In this document: piece after piece, positions 1 through 8,605 of the stretch
How the letters are laid out: each line of letters begins with the position of its first letter
How positions within the stretch are numbered: the stretch's first letter is position 1
Source of the DNA: Cyanobacteria bacterium UBA3301
Lineage (GTDB): Bacteria; Cyanobacteriota; Vampirovibrionia; Gastranaerophilales; Gastranaerophilaceae
Length of the DNA stretch: 57,796 nt
Reading direction: 5' to 3'
NCBI GenBank assembly: GCA_002361485.1
Contig: DESZ01000019.1
Location: 1-57,796, forward strand
Program-made: the position numbers and the translations under genes
The notes under the pieces: generated by a model
Told to the model about the DNA's origin: nothing
What the model saw: only the letters and a program-made list of their open reading frames with translations
Database searches by the model: none

Positions 1-124
1 AAAAATACTTTATTAATATGTAAGCAATAAGCAAATAATAAATTCGAAATAAACACGAGACATAAATTATACACTACCTACTACACACTAACCTTCTACA
101 CACGAGGAATTGAAAAAGATTCCA

Positions 125-154
125 AACTCTTTCCAAAAGAAAGGGTTTTTTTTT
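125..154 (+). terminator. Rho-independent terminator of an upstream gene
   Basis: A 9-bp stem (AACTCTTTC with GAAAGGGTT, one G-T pair) with a CAAAA loop is followed by a run of nine T. It reads rightward, so it ends a gene lying outside the window. Confidence 0.7.
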
Positions 155-305
155 GTGCTAAATTCAATTACGGTAAAATTGTACGTTTAATTTATGCATG
201 CTTTTCAAATTTATTGTTCACTTTCCTTTTTGATTGCGATGCAAAAAGAAAAAATGAACAAATAATTTAAAATTAGATGTACAAAATAATTGTACATTTA
301 TTTTA

Positions 306-321
306 TGCTATAACTTTATTT
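306..321 (+). promoter_or_regulatory. Extended -10 promoter, leaderless type
   Basis: TGcTATAAC has its -10 hexamer at 309-314, ending 7 nt before the ATG at 322. The predicted transcription start is 321, giving essentially no 5' leader. Confidence 0.5.
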
Positions 322-876
322 ATGGAAAAATCATTTTATTCAATTTTTATAACATTTTTTAAAGTCGGCACAATGTTACTTGGAGGAGGATATGTAATTT
401 TACCGCTATTAACCTCTGAACTTGTTGACAAGAAAAAATGGATAACTTCTGATGAATTATGCGAATTTTATGCATTGAGTTCAAGCTTGCCCGGAATAAT
501 TGCAGCAAATACCGCAATATTTACAGGGCGTAAACTCCTTGGCACAAAAGGTGCGCTCGCAGCAATCATTGGAGTTACACTGCCTGCGTTCCTTGCAATT
601 ATTTTATTTGCTTCCGTATTAACAGAAATCGTTCATTATAAAAGTGTTCAAAATATTTTTTGGGGTGTAGGTATCGGCGTTATTGTTCTGCTTTATTTTG
701 CAGTAAAGGAAATGTGGACAAAATGCCTTACAGACAGGTTTTCAACTATTGTTTATACAGTTTGCCTGTTGTTAAGCCTATTTACAAAAATTTCACCGGC
801 AATAATTATAATTATGACAATAATTTTTAGTATTCTGTACACAAAAATGAATAAAAAGGAGGCTGGGAATGATTAA
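322..876 (+). CDS. Chromate transporter family protein, half-size (first of pair)
   Basis: This is a 184-residue hydrophobic membrane protein of the CHR (chromate ion transporter) family in its short, single-domain form. Such halves occur as adjacent pairs that act together. The conserved GGGY signature lies near residue 22 and an LPG turn near residue 56, followed by four or more membrane segments. An in-frame ATG at 277 has no ribosome site. The ATG at 322 sits 7 nt behind an extended -10, so I prefer it. The gene overlaps its partner by 8 nt. The true substrate may not be chromate; anion export is only the family inference. Confidence 0.82.
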   Translation: MEKSFYSIFITFFKVGTMLLGGGYVILPLLTSELVDKKKWITSDELCEFYALSSSLPGIIAANTAIFTGRKLLGTKGALAAIIGVTLPAFLAIILFASVLTEIVHYKSVQNIFWGVGIGVIVLLYFAVKEMWTKCLTDRFSTIVYTVCLLLSLFTKISPAIIIIMTIIFSILYTKMNKKEAGND

Positions 877-1411
877 ATTATATCTCCAGCTTTTCAGTCA
901 ATTTTTCCATATCGGGATATTCTCATTTGGCGGTGGATATGCAACATTACCCTTTTTATATGATATAGCAGAAAAATACGGATGGTTTACGACAGCTCAG
1001 CTAACAAATATGCTTGCGGTTTCTTCAGTAACCCCCGGCCCTATCGGAGTCAATATGGCAACATTTGCAGGGTTTTCAACTTCGGGTATAACCGGAGCTT
1101 TTCTCGCAACTTTTTCAATAATGCTTCCGTCATTCATTTTCGTAACCATTGTTTACAAAGTCCTTAACAAATTCAAAACAAATAAATATATTAAAAGTAT
1201 TGTAAAAGCACTTAAACCTGCCGGATGCGCATTATTATCAGCAGTCGGTATAAAGCTGCTATTTACTTCAAACTTACACCTAATTGGGATAATCATTCTC
1301 ATATCTTTAATCATAACGGGAACCATAAAAAAGATGACTCCTATTTGGATTTTGGGAATATGCGCAATATTAGGATATATTTTGGGTGCAGTTAATATTA
1401 TTGGAATATAA
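869..1411 (+). CDS. Chromate transporter family protein, half-size (second of pair)
   Basis: This 180-residue membrane protein is the second CHR domain. FGGGY lies at residues 20-24 and the family TPGP motif at 55-58, with several hydrophobic helices after it. A strong AAGGAGG site lies inside the end of the first gene, and the two reading frames overlap by 8 nt, so they are translationally coupled. TPGP is intact here but altered to LPG in the partner, which fits asymmetric N-type and C-type halves of a heterodimer. The transported ion is not determined by the sequence. Confidence 0.85.
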   Translation: MIKLYLQLFSQFFHIGIFSFGGGYATLPFLYDIAEKYGWFTTAQLTNMLAVSSVTPGPIGVNMATFAGFSTSGITGAFLATFSIMLPSFIFVTIVYKVLNKFKTNKYIKSIVKALKPAGCALLSAVGIKLLFTSNLHLIGIIILISLIITGTIKKMTPIWILGICAILGYILGAVNIIGI

Positions 1412-1428
1412 ATATAATAAATAGAGTA

Positions 1429-1463
1429 TTACTACACGTTGCTGTTTGTGATATACTCAATTT
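1429..1463 (+). promoter_or_regulatory. Promoter of the AsmA-like gene, leaderless type
   Basis: TTACTA (1429-1434), a 17-bp spacer and TGa-TATACT (hexamer 1452-1457) place transcription start exactly on the A of the ATG at 1464. Confidence 0.55.
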
Positions 1464-4247
1464 ATGAGAGCAATTAAATTTATTATCGGTCTTTTAATAC
1501 TTTCGGGGATATTAATCTCCGGTGCAATTGCATTTTACCTAAAGGGACTGCCATATATTGCATCACACCCGAAAGCTCTGCATAAAGTTGAAAAGCTTGC
1601 ATCAGATATTTTAGATGCAAATTTATCAATCAAAAACCCGTATCTCAAAACAGAATGGTCTTCTGATATATACTTTAGCGCAGATAATGTATCCTTGGAC
1701 AAAGGTACAAAAAACTTACTTAACGTAAAAAATATAGATACTAAAATTTCGCTAAAACACATATTAAAAAAACAAATTATTTTAAACAAAATTACAACCG
1801 ACTACGCTTATGCAAATATCAGTGAAATACTTGCACTTCCGCCTTTTAAAGATACAAAAAAAGACAAAGACGGCATTGCTTTTGATATTTTTCAAGCTAA
1901 AGCCTTTATTAAAAATTCGGATTTCTTCTATCAAATAGATAAAGAAAATTCAGTAAAAATAAATGCAAAAAATTTAACAATATCTGACAATCCTGATAAA
2001 AAATATTTAAGCTATGATATTACGGCAAAGCTTATTCGTGACAATCATTTTCTAAATATACGCGCAAAGGAGACAGGCGAGAATACAATATTTGAGAACA
2101 AAGAAAAACTTATTATAAAAAATTCAAACGTAAAAGTTGAAGATACAAACATTATTTTTAACGGCGATATAGATATAAAGAATTATAATCTGAATTTCAA
2201 AGGTAAGAAGTTTTCAATCCCGTCAACCATAGATATTCTAAACTCACAAATTGTTGCAAATAATATATCGGATTACCTTGCCTATTTTAAAGACATTGAC
2301 GGAAACTATGACTTTGATGTTGATATAAAAAATGAAAAAATTAACGGGAAAGTCAAATTGAATGCTTTAGCGTTTAAACTTATTCCGTTGGAAAATTTGC
2401 CAATATTGTTAAATAAAGGGGATATAACCTTTGATAATTCAAAAGTTAAACTTAAAAACTTTAAAGGATATTACAACAACAAACCGGCGAACTCTATGGA
2501 TTTTGACGGAACAATCGATGATTATTTAAAAACGGTAGATACAAATTTGGTCGGTAATGCTGTCGTGACAAACGATTTTGCAAAAAATTATCTGTCGAAA
2601 TTGTTATCATATCCTATGCAAATTCAAGGCAAAGCAGACACAAGAGTAGTTCTTAAATCAAAAAATAACAAAATTGATTTGTTATGGTTGTACAAATTTG
2701 AGAAAGGAAACGGCTTTATCGTAGACGGAGAAGAAACCTTTATGAATAATACAGGCGTAAGGGTTTTAGCATCCAAAATCCATTTTGAAAATATGCTTAT
2801 GGCATTAAAATCCATAAACTATTATATTGAACCCCGAAACGGCAACAAACGCGACAGAACCCCAATTTTAAGCATGAACGGAAATATTGATTTTTCAGGC
2901 GGGAAACAAACAGTTAAAGACTTGGGTATAACTCTCACCAAACCAATGCCAAGCGGATTTTTGAACATGTTATTAAAACAAAATTTATTCCGCAAAGGAA
3001 CATTTACAGGCAATATGCGCGTTATTTATACTCCGCAGACACCTTTATTGGAAGGAGCCTTACAAGCAAATGAAGTAGGTATTCCGAGCCAAAGATTATT
3101 TATAAAACAGGGTGAATTTAGCGCAAAAGACGGCTTGATGCATATTAAATCAAACGGATATTACAGACGTTCAAGCTATGACGTTGATGCAACCGTCGAA
3201 AACCATGTAAAACTGCCTATTGTGGTAAGAGATGCTAATTTAACAGTTGATAATGTCGATGTAGAAAAATATCTTCAAGCCTTCAATAATCAACAAGTTG
3301 GCGAAACATCACAACAAGACATAAATACGGCAATATCTCAATCCGTAAGTAAAGAGGTTTCAGAAGATGACGAAACCACCCAAACTTTTGATTTGGCAAA
3401 TCTTCGTGTCGAAAAAGCAACAGTAAAGATAAAAAAAGGATTTTACAAAAACATTCATTTTGCTGATGTGATTGGCACAATGAATTTAAATAAAGACAGC
3501 ATTCTAACATTGAATTCAAACCGCTTTGATGTAGCCGAAGGTAAAGCGGAAGCTAAAATTAATTGCGATTTAAAAAATCACAAATATAATATGATTTTAG
3601 CGTTGATAAAAGTAAATGCGGATTTAATCGCATCTGAACTTGTTAACCTTCCGCAAGAAATTAAAGGAAAAGCAAACGGCATAATAGACATCAATACTGA
3701 CAAAACATTAAAATTGAACGGAACAATAAAATTTGTCATAAATAACGGAGTTATCGCCAAAATAGGACTGGTCGAATACGCAATGAAAATTGCCGCACTA
3801 TTTAGAAACCCGATTGTTATGGTAACACCATCTGTTGTTTCTGACTTGGTAGATGTTCCTGAAGGCAAATTTGATCGTATAAACGGAACATTGACTCTTG
3901 AACGCAACGTAATCAGAAAAATGGTTATAAAATCAGTATCTCCTCAATTAAGTACATATATTGTCGGCAGATACAATCTTGACAATCAAGACGCTATATT
4001 GAGAGTTTACACAATGTTCTCAAATCGCCGCAAAGGCGCATACGGGTTTTTGAGAAGTTTATCGCTTAATACTTTAGCAAACAGAATCCCACTGTCAAGC
4101 AGAAATGCAAGCAACTATTACGCTTCGGAAATTGCAGAATTACCAAAAATTGAAGCAAACGAAAAAGATACCCAGATATTTTTAACGAAAGTAGACGGCG
4201 ACATTGTTCAAAACAATTTCATATCATCACTTCATAAAATCAAATAA
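1464..4247 (+). CDS. AsmA-like (DUF3971-type) envelope protein
   Basis: This 927-residue protein has one N-terminal membrane anchor (residues about 5-27) followed by a long beta-rich region. The repeating pattern is that of AsmA/TamB/YhdP proteins, which bridge the periplasm and are implicated in lipid movement between the two membranes. The C-terminal third (about 650-850) has the typical AsmA C-terminal pattern, with strands ending in a segment about restraining functions on VDVPEG-like loops. No Shine-Dalgarno precedes the ATG. The start is supported by a -10 six bases upstream. It stands alone, convergent with the next gene. It supports a diderm envelope. Confidence 0.72.
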   Translation: MRAIKFIIGLLILSGILISGAIAFYLKGLPYIASHPKALHKVEKLASDILDANLSIKNPYLKTEWSSDIYFSADNVSLDKGTKNLLNVKNIDTKISLKHILKKQIILNKITTDYAYANISEILALPPFKDTKKDKDGIAFDIFQAKAFIKNSDFFYQIDKENSVKINAKNLTISDNPDKKYLSYDITAKLIRDNHFLNIRAKETGENTIFENKEKLIIKNSNVKVEDTNIIFNGDIDIKNYNLNFKGKKFSIPSTIDILNSQIVANNISDYLAYFKDIDGNYDFDVDIKNEKINGKVKLNALAFKLIPLENLPILLNKGDITFDNSKVKLKNFKGYYNNKPANSMDFDGTIDDYLKTVDTNLVGNAVVTNDFAKNYLSKLLSYPMQIQGKADTRVVLKSKNNKIDLLWLYKFEKGNGFIVDGEETFMNNTGVRVLASKIHFENMLMALKSINYYIEPRNGNKRDRTPILSMNGNIDFSGGKQTVKDLGITLTKPMPSGFLNMLLKQNLFRKGTFTGNMRVIYTPQTPLLEGALQANEVGIPSQRLFIKQGEFSAKDGLMHIKSNGYYRRSSYDVDATVENHVKLPIVVRDANLTVDNVDVEKYLQAFNNQQVGETSQQDINTAISQSVSKEVSEDDETTQTFDLANLRVEKATVKIKKGFYKNIHFADVIGTMNLNKDSILTLNSNRFDVAEGKAEAKINCDLKNHKYNMILALIKVNADLIASELVNLPQEIKGKANGIIDINTDKTLKLNGTIKFVINNGVIAKIGLVEYAMKIAALFRNPIVMVTPSVVSDLVDVPEGKFDRINGTLTLERNVIRKMVIKSVSPQLSTYIVGRYNLDNQDAILRVYTMFSNRRKGAYGFLRSLSLNTLANRIPLSSRNASNYYASEIAELPKIEANEKDTQIFLTKVDGDIVQNNFISSLHKIK

Positions 4248-4253
4248 CTTTAA

Positions 4254-4748
4254 TTAAAAAATGCTCATACCCGCATGAAATTTACTTATTTCTCTTAAAT
4301 ATTGAGTTAAGCCTTTGTATCCGTTATATATTTCATTAGAAATAATAGCATAGCTGCTGCCTTCTAAAAATTTTAATTCTCTCACTCTTATTGCTAAAAT
4401 TTCATCCGCATCAGCAGCGAGATTTTTATCATCAGAAATTGCCCACTTCTGCAATAATGCTAATTCATCGTACATTTGCTGCATTGTAGTAAATTCGAGG
4501 GTATTGAAATCGTATTTTTCCAACAACGCCTTATCTGTATTAGAAATTCTTCCAGTATTAATCTGGAAATTAAAAACTTTTTTGATAATCATGTAATTAT
4601 CTGCAATTTTTTTATGAGAAAGCGGCACTATATTTTGCGCGACCAAAGCACTTATTGAACGAGTTGTAAACGTTCTGTTCTCATTTGAAAATGCACTCTT
4701 TTCCGTTAAATCAAAGTTTAAATTATTCTCTAAAATATTTCCGGACAT
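4254..4748 (-). CDS. Unrecognised 164-residue protein
   Basis: I do not recognise this family. The longer reading frame begins at 4784, but the ATG at 4748 follows GGAGG at good spacing, giving a product starting MSGNILENN. The protein is soluble and largely helical, with no signal peptide or membrane segment. It contains a Leu/Glu-rich middle suited to a helical bundle. Its stop is 6 nt from the stop of the AsmA-like gene, so the two are convergent. It resembles in style the other small unknown proteins of this window (4961, 7006, 19566, 50932). Confidence 0.6.
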   Translation of the reverse strand: MSGNILENNLNFDLTEKSAFSNENRTFTTRSISALVAQNIVPLSHKKIADNYMIIKKVFNFQINTGRISNTDKALLEKYDFNTLEFTTMQQMYDELALLQKWAISDDKNLAADADEILAIRVRELKFLEGSSYAIISNEIYNGYKGLTQYLREISKFHAGMSIF

Positions 4749-4960
4749 ATTTCCTCCGTTACATGTAAATATTAGAATAATCAAAAAAAAATGTCATGCT
4801 AATTGGTCAATTATTTTACATTTTTTAAAAATGTTTTTATATAATCAGTAAAATAATAATATTTGTAAATAACCTTTAATAAGTATTCATTTTTGTAAAA
4901 AAAGTATATATAATAATTTACATAAGGCTATGTTTATTCTTAAATATAAGGGTGAAAAAT

Positions 4961-5602
4961 TTGATTAATAGTTTTGAAAGCTTTGATAATTCAGAAACGG
5001 CAACAAAAAAAGACATTGTCATACAAGAACGTGTTGATTTGTTGTCTACGCACATGTACAAGCAATTCCTTGACTATCAACACGCGACAGTAAATACAAA
5101 TGAAATATTTGCACGAATGATAGACTGCCTGAATATTGTTGCGGATAATATGAGTCAAGCTTTTCAATCCCGCGGGATTAATCCGCAAAACATTTATGCG
5201 GAAACGGATGCAGTTAAATCTGTAGCCATTATGAATATATTGTGGCATGCCATAAGTTTCACAACAAGATGCAATTTTCAACCACAAGCCTTATATAGAG
5301 AGGATTCCAGACACATGCCTTCAAACAGAATTATGGCACTTCGAGGAAATTACAACGAAATTATTCAGGGCGCGAAAGACAGAGATGAGGAAATAGTTAA
5401 ACTGCTTGAAAATGAAGTTGCATCATTGTATATTCCGCCTGATCAAACTCAAAAATGTATATTTAAAATTAAACATACAGGACAAGAATTCGCACTAAAT
5501 CAAACAGACGCACCTCGGGATGTTGTACTTAAAGTCGTTGAAACTGTTTGCGGCGGAAGCTTGTACCATCAAGACGGTTCGGTTAAAACTTTTATGGTTT
5601 AA
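4961..5602 (+). CDS. Unrecognised 213-residue protein
   Basis: I do not recognise the family. The frame is open from a GTG at 4952, but that codon touches AAGG with no usable spacing. The TTG at 4961 lies about 9 nt after AAGGG and is the better start. TTG starts are also used by nrdJ and pyrH here. The protein is soluble and helical in the first 130 residues (dense with Met, Ile and Asn), then has a short beta-rich tail. It has no signal peptide. It may be co-transcribed with the small gene 62 nt downstream. Confidence 0.6.
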   Translation: MINSFESFDNSETATKKDIVIQERVDLLSTHMYKQFLDYQHATVNTNEIFARMIDCLNIVADNMSQAFQSRGINPQNIYAETDAVKSVAIMNILWHAISFTTRCNFQPQALYREDSRHMPSNRIMALRGNYNEIIQGAKDRDEEIVKLLENEVASLYIPPDQTQKCIFKIKHTGQEFALNQTDAPRDVVLKVVETVCGGSLYHQDGSVKTFMV

Positions 5603-5664
5603 CGATTAATTGACTAAATAGAATTAATCATTAGTATATTTGTTGTAAGGGTATTAGGTAGATA

Positions 5665-5913
5665 ATGAGATTAATAAATAAATTAAAGGCTTTTGAAAAC
5701 CAATATGTATTTTTGAAATGGGCTATGAACGGGGAATACGGAAAGCTCAAATATGTTGGCGAAGATTATATTGAATTTGATGTTGTAGACGTTGATACAA
5801 TGTCATATAGCGAAACATTGCTGATTGCTGCCCCGTTGATACTGGAAGTTGCAATTGGCGGTTCTGATATTTCCAGAATTGTAGCAGAAATATCATCACA
5901 ATTAACCCCGTAG
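5665..5913 (+). CDS. Small 82-residue protein, possibly Sm-like
   Basis: Not a family I can name with certainty. After a short N-terminal helix the chain reads as a run of short strands: FLKWAM, GKLKYV, EDYIEFDVV, ETLLIAAPLI, LEVAI. This order and spacing, with a Gly opening the second strand and an acidic loop before the third, resembles a small Sm/Hfq-type barrel. That is only a visual pattern. A short AGG-type ribosome site precedes the ATG. The stop codon lies 11 bases before a 215-bp tandem repeat. Confidence 0.5.
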   Translation: MRLINKLKAFENQYVFLKWAMNGEYGKLKYVGEDYIEFDVVDVDTMSYSETLLIAAPLILEVAIGGSDISRIVAEISSQLTP

Positions 5914-5923
5914 TGTAATTTGC

Positions 5924-6377
5924 GTGCCTGCCTTGAGCTCGGGCTAAATCCGCCTGTGCAATCAAAGATTGCTCCGCTCCCTACACTCTGTGTCGGTCGC
6001 AACGGCGGACATATTATGTTTCGTACCCTGCTCGCCAAGTAATTTTACCTATTCGAATTTATTTACGCCCTCGCAATAAACGGCAACGCCTCAAATTAGG
6101 AAGAATATTCATTCTTCCATAATTTTCGGTCTGGCACTTAGTACCTGCCTTTGCTCGGGCTAAATCCGCCTGTGCAATCAAAGATTGCTTCGCTCCTTCC
6201 ACTTCGTTACAGTCGCAACGGCATCATATTATGTTTCGTACCCTGCTCGCCAAGTAATTTTATCTATTCGAATTTATTTACGCCCTCGCAATAAACGGCA
6301 ACGCCTCAAATTAGGAAGAATATTCATTCTTCCATAATTTTCGGTCTGGCACTTAGTGCCTGCCTTTGCTCGGGCTA
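5924..6377. repeat. 215-bp tandem repeat, two units plus a fragment
   Basis: Units begin at 5924, 6141 and 6356 (the last only about 22 bases). The two full units differ at few positions apart from one block near 5975-6005 versus 6192-6220. Each holds a small hairpin core, GCAATCAAAGATTGC, and is richer in G+C than the flanks. No reading frame or transposase is present. The repeat fills the gap between the small gene ending at 5913 and aroQ. Confidence 0.85.
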
Positions 6378-6378
6378 A

Positions 6379-6409
6379 AAAAAAAGTCACAACTTTTTTG
6401 CGACTTGAA
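6379..6409 (-). terminator. Leftward terminator-like hairpin without an obvious gene
   Basis: Read on the minus strand, AAGTCGCAA pairs with TTGTGACTT (9 bp, one G-T) around AAAAAG and is followed by eight T. No leftward gene ends here. Confidence 0.45.
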
Positions 6410-6505
6410 CAATAATCTTGGGAGGAGATTTTGGGATAGTTTGTACATGCATGATAACCCAACATGTCAAATTTGTAACATTTATATTCACAATTTTAAC
6501 AAAAG

Positions 6506-6540
6506 TTTACAAAACGGATATCTCATGATACAATATAAGC
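6506..6540 (+). promoter_or_regulatory. aroQ promoter, leaderless type
   Basis: TTTACA (6506-6511), a 17-bp spacer and TGa-TACAAT (hexamer 6529-6534) form a near-consensus sigma-70 promoter. The predicted start is base 6541, the A of the ATG. Confidence 0.7.
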
Positions 6541-6996
6541 ATGGCTAAAGATTTAAATATCCTTATATTAAATGGTCCGAATATCAATATGTTGGGAGTC
6601 AGAGAGCCGGAACAATACGGTTCTAAATCCTACAAGGATATTGAGATGGAATTGCATGAATATTCTTTTGAACTCGGGGTTAATATTGAAATTTTCCAAA
6701 GCAATTTCGAGGGTGAAATCGTTGAAAAAATTCAATATGCTCTTGGGAACTTTGACGGAATAGTCATAAATGCGGGAGCATATACCCACACGAGTCTTGC
6801 CATCCGTGATGCTCTGTTAGCCGTTAAAATCCCAACAGTGGAAGTTCATATATCAAATATTTACCGTCGTGAAGAATTTCGCCACGAATCAATGTTTGCT
6901 GATGTTTGCGTTGGGCAAATTTGCGGATTTAAAATTGACAGCTACAAATTAGGCTTACAAGGACTTGTAAACTTTTTAACCACAGCAAATGATTAA
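6541..6996 (+). CDS. aroQ: 3-dehydroquinate dehydratase, type II
   Basis: AroQ converts 3-dehydroquinate to 3-dehydroshikimate in the shikimate pathway and works as a cytoplasmic dodecamer. The 151-residue length is normal for type II. The diagnostic N-terminal LNGPNINMLG is followed by REPEQYG (catalytic Arg/Tyr loop), the SNFEGE motif, NAGAYTH and EVHISNIYRREEFR near residue 100. There is no Shine-Dalgarno; a strong promoter starts transcription on the ATG. The gene is monocistronic and convergent with the next gene. Confidence 0.96.
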   Translation: MAKDLNILILNGPNINMLGVREPEQYGSKSYKDIEMELHEYSFELGVNIEIFQSNFEGEIVEKIQYALGNFDGIVINAGAYTHTSLAIRDALLAVKIPTVEVHISNIYRREEFRHESMFADVCVGQICGFKIDSYKLGLQGLVNFLTTAND

Positions 6997-7005
6997 TTGA
7001 CTAAA

Positions 7006-7347
7006 TTATTTCTTTGAATAGAATTCTTGGATTGTAGTATCCATAAATTTCAATGTTTCTTCTTGTGTATGAGTCTTTGAATACTCGTCAATTATCTTTA
7101 CCAATTCTTGCGTTAATTCAGGCTTTTTAGCATAAACTGCCATATCATTATCAATATTATCAGGGGCAATCTGAGACTTACCTAACGATGCTGCAGGCAT
7201 TTGAGATAAATCGTTAATTTCTTTACCTTCTTCAGGCTGACTAAATGTTTGCTGCTGAGAATTCTGATTTTCGTCTTTTTGAGGTATCGGCTGAATACCG
7301 CCTTTGAAATTCACTCCTGTAGACATATTGTTATCAATTTCTCTCAT
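7006..7347 (-). CDS. Unrecognised 113-residue protein with an N-terminal FKGG motif
   Basis: The family is unknown to me. The N-terminal third is disordered, Gln/Asn/Pro-rich, and carries VNFKGG at residues 12-17, a motif type shared with other unknown proteins here. The last 45 residues are predicted helical (PELTQELVKIIDEY and onward). There is no signal peptide or membrane segment. AGGTGA lies 5 nt before the ATG. Its stop lies 9 bases past that of aroQ, in convergent orientation. Confidence 0.6.
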   Translation of the reverse strand: MREIDNNMSTGVNFKGGIQPIPQKDENQNSQQQTFSQPEEGKEINDLSQMPAASLGKSQIAPDNIDNDMAVYAKKPELTQELVKIIDEYSKTHTQEETLKFMDTTIQEFYSKK

Positions 7348-7501
7348 AGTATCACCTGCTTTCGTTTCAGATTTTTTCCACGTCTTTTGTTATAAACCCC
7401 GTTAACAATTTTTTTTGCTACTTTTACTCAAAAAAAATTACAAAAATTTACATAACATAAGTTTTCATGTTATTATGTATTATATATTATATAAGGTTTG
7501 A

Positions 7502-8605
7502 ATGCAAATTATGAATTTTGAAAAATTGGTCAAAAAAATTAAATGGATTTTTAATTCATCAGCAGTTATTAAAAATTTTCCTGACATCATAATGTTTGTG
7601 AGTTCTGACGGCTATATAACAGAAGCAAACAAAAAAGCTTTGGAGTATTTCAATATAGGCGAACACACGGTTTTAAACGATATTATACCAAACGGAATGA
7701 GGCTGGTTAAAGATTCTGTTAAATTCAAAAAACCTGTTTTAGTTCAAAGTAATATTGAAAATAAAGAAGTTTATTTTGAATTAAACGCATCTAAAGTTAA
7801 AAGAAACTTTTGTATATCTATACGTAACGTTACCAGATTAACCAATGAAGTCTATAAAAAAGAAGCTGTCGAACGATTTAACGGCGAAAAAAATATTATG
7901 CTTACAAAATTGGAAAGTGATTTTTCGTCCCCGTTATCATCTATAATAGGATTTTCTCAGGGCTTAGTTGACGGCATCGGCGGCGAATTGACAGATAAAC
8001 AGGCAAAATACATTAAGATAATTAATTCAAACGCATCAGAGCTTTACCATTTTATTGAGAAGTTCATTGAATTTTCTTATGCTGAATCCTCCATTTACGA
8101 AGGAGAAATAAAATCTTTTGATATAATTTCTGCAATAAAAGAAATTTTAAAACCTGATGAAAACCAAAAAATACTTATAAATTTTGAATATGAAGAACTT
8201 GAAAAACGCAATGTTAATATTGACATTAAAGCTTTTCAAAAAGCAATTGCGGATATAGTTGACGTTTCAAAATCTATGACTGAATCGGGTAGTATTATGA
8301 TTAGGCTATGCTATCCTGATGAAGAAACAAAAATGGCATTCGGATTAGACGATTATAAAACATATCTGCTTTTGACTGTCAAAGACACAGGTTCAGGTAT
8401 AGCGCAAGAGGATATGAAATATTTGTGTGATCCTTATGCACATCTTGAAACATCTTCCAAAAAGAATTTTCTCAGGAGCTTAAAATTAGGTTCTGCAAGC
8501 ATTTTTATAAAACGTCTTGGCGGAAAAATCAGTATTAATTCAGAGGTTATGCAAGGAACAATGTATAGCGTTGTCATCCCGACAGAAAGCAGCGACAATG
8601 AGTAA
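7502..8605 (+). CDS. Degenerate PAS / histidine-kinase-like protein
   Basis: The order is a PAS-like sensor (about residues 22-115), a HisKA-like dimerisation helix (130-190) and an HATPase domain (215-362). The H-box that normally reads SHELRTPL is ESDFSSPL at 138-145, so the phosphorylated His is a Ser. Both N-box Asn are lost too. The DTGSGI box survives. By family knowledge it should not autophosphorylate on the usual His; a scaffold or pseudokinase role is inference. ATG 7511 is an alternative start. The last 8 nt overlap the ATPase gene, coupling the two. Confidence 0.75.
   Translation: MQIMNFEKLVKKIKWIFNSSAVIKNFPDIIMFVSSDGYITEANKKALEYFNIGEHTVLNDIIPNGMRLVKDSVKFKKPVLVQSNIENKEVYFELNASKVKRNFCISIRNVTRLTNEVYKKEAVERFNGEKNIMLTKLESDFSSPLSSIIGFSQGLVDGIGGELTDKQAKYIKIINSNASELYHFIEKFIEFSYAESSIYEGEIKSFDIISAIKEILKPDENQKILINFEYEELEKRNVNIDIKAFQKAIADIVDVSKSMTESGSIMIRLCYPDEETKMAFGLDDYKTYLLLTVKDTGSGIAQEDMKYLCDPYAHLETSSKKNFLRSLKLGSASIFIKRLGGKISINSEVMQGTMYSVVIPTESSDNE

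Larger units (their letters stand above)
1..321. other. Intergenic lead-in with no gene seen
   Basis: I see no coding region here. The first 120 bases are AT-rich and probably the tail of a transcript entering from the left, because a rho-independent terminator follows at 125-154. The stretch 160-300 holds only AT-rich DNA and the promoter of the first transporter gene. Confidence 0.5.

Noticed and set aside
5603..7010. 16-base string GATTAATTGACTAAAT following two genes (about 5604 and 6992)
   Set aside because: Too short and AT-rich to separate from chance without counts for the whole genome.
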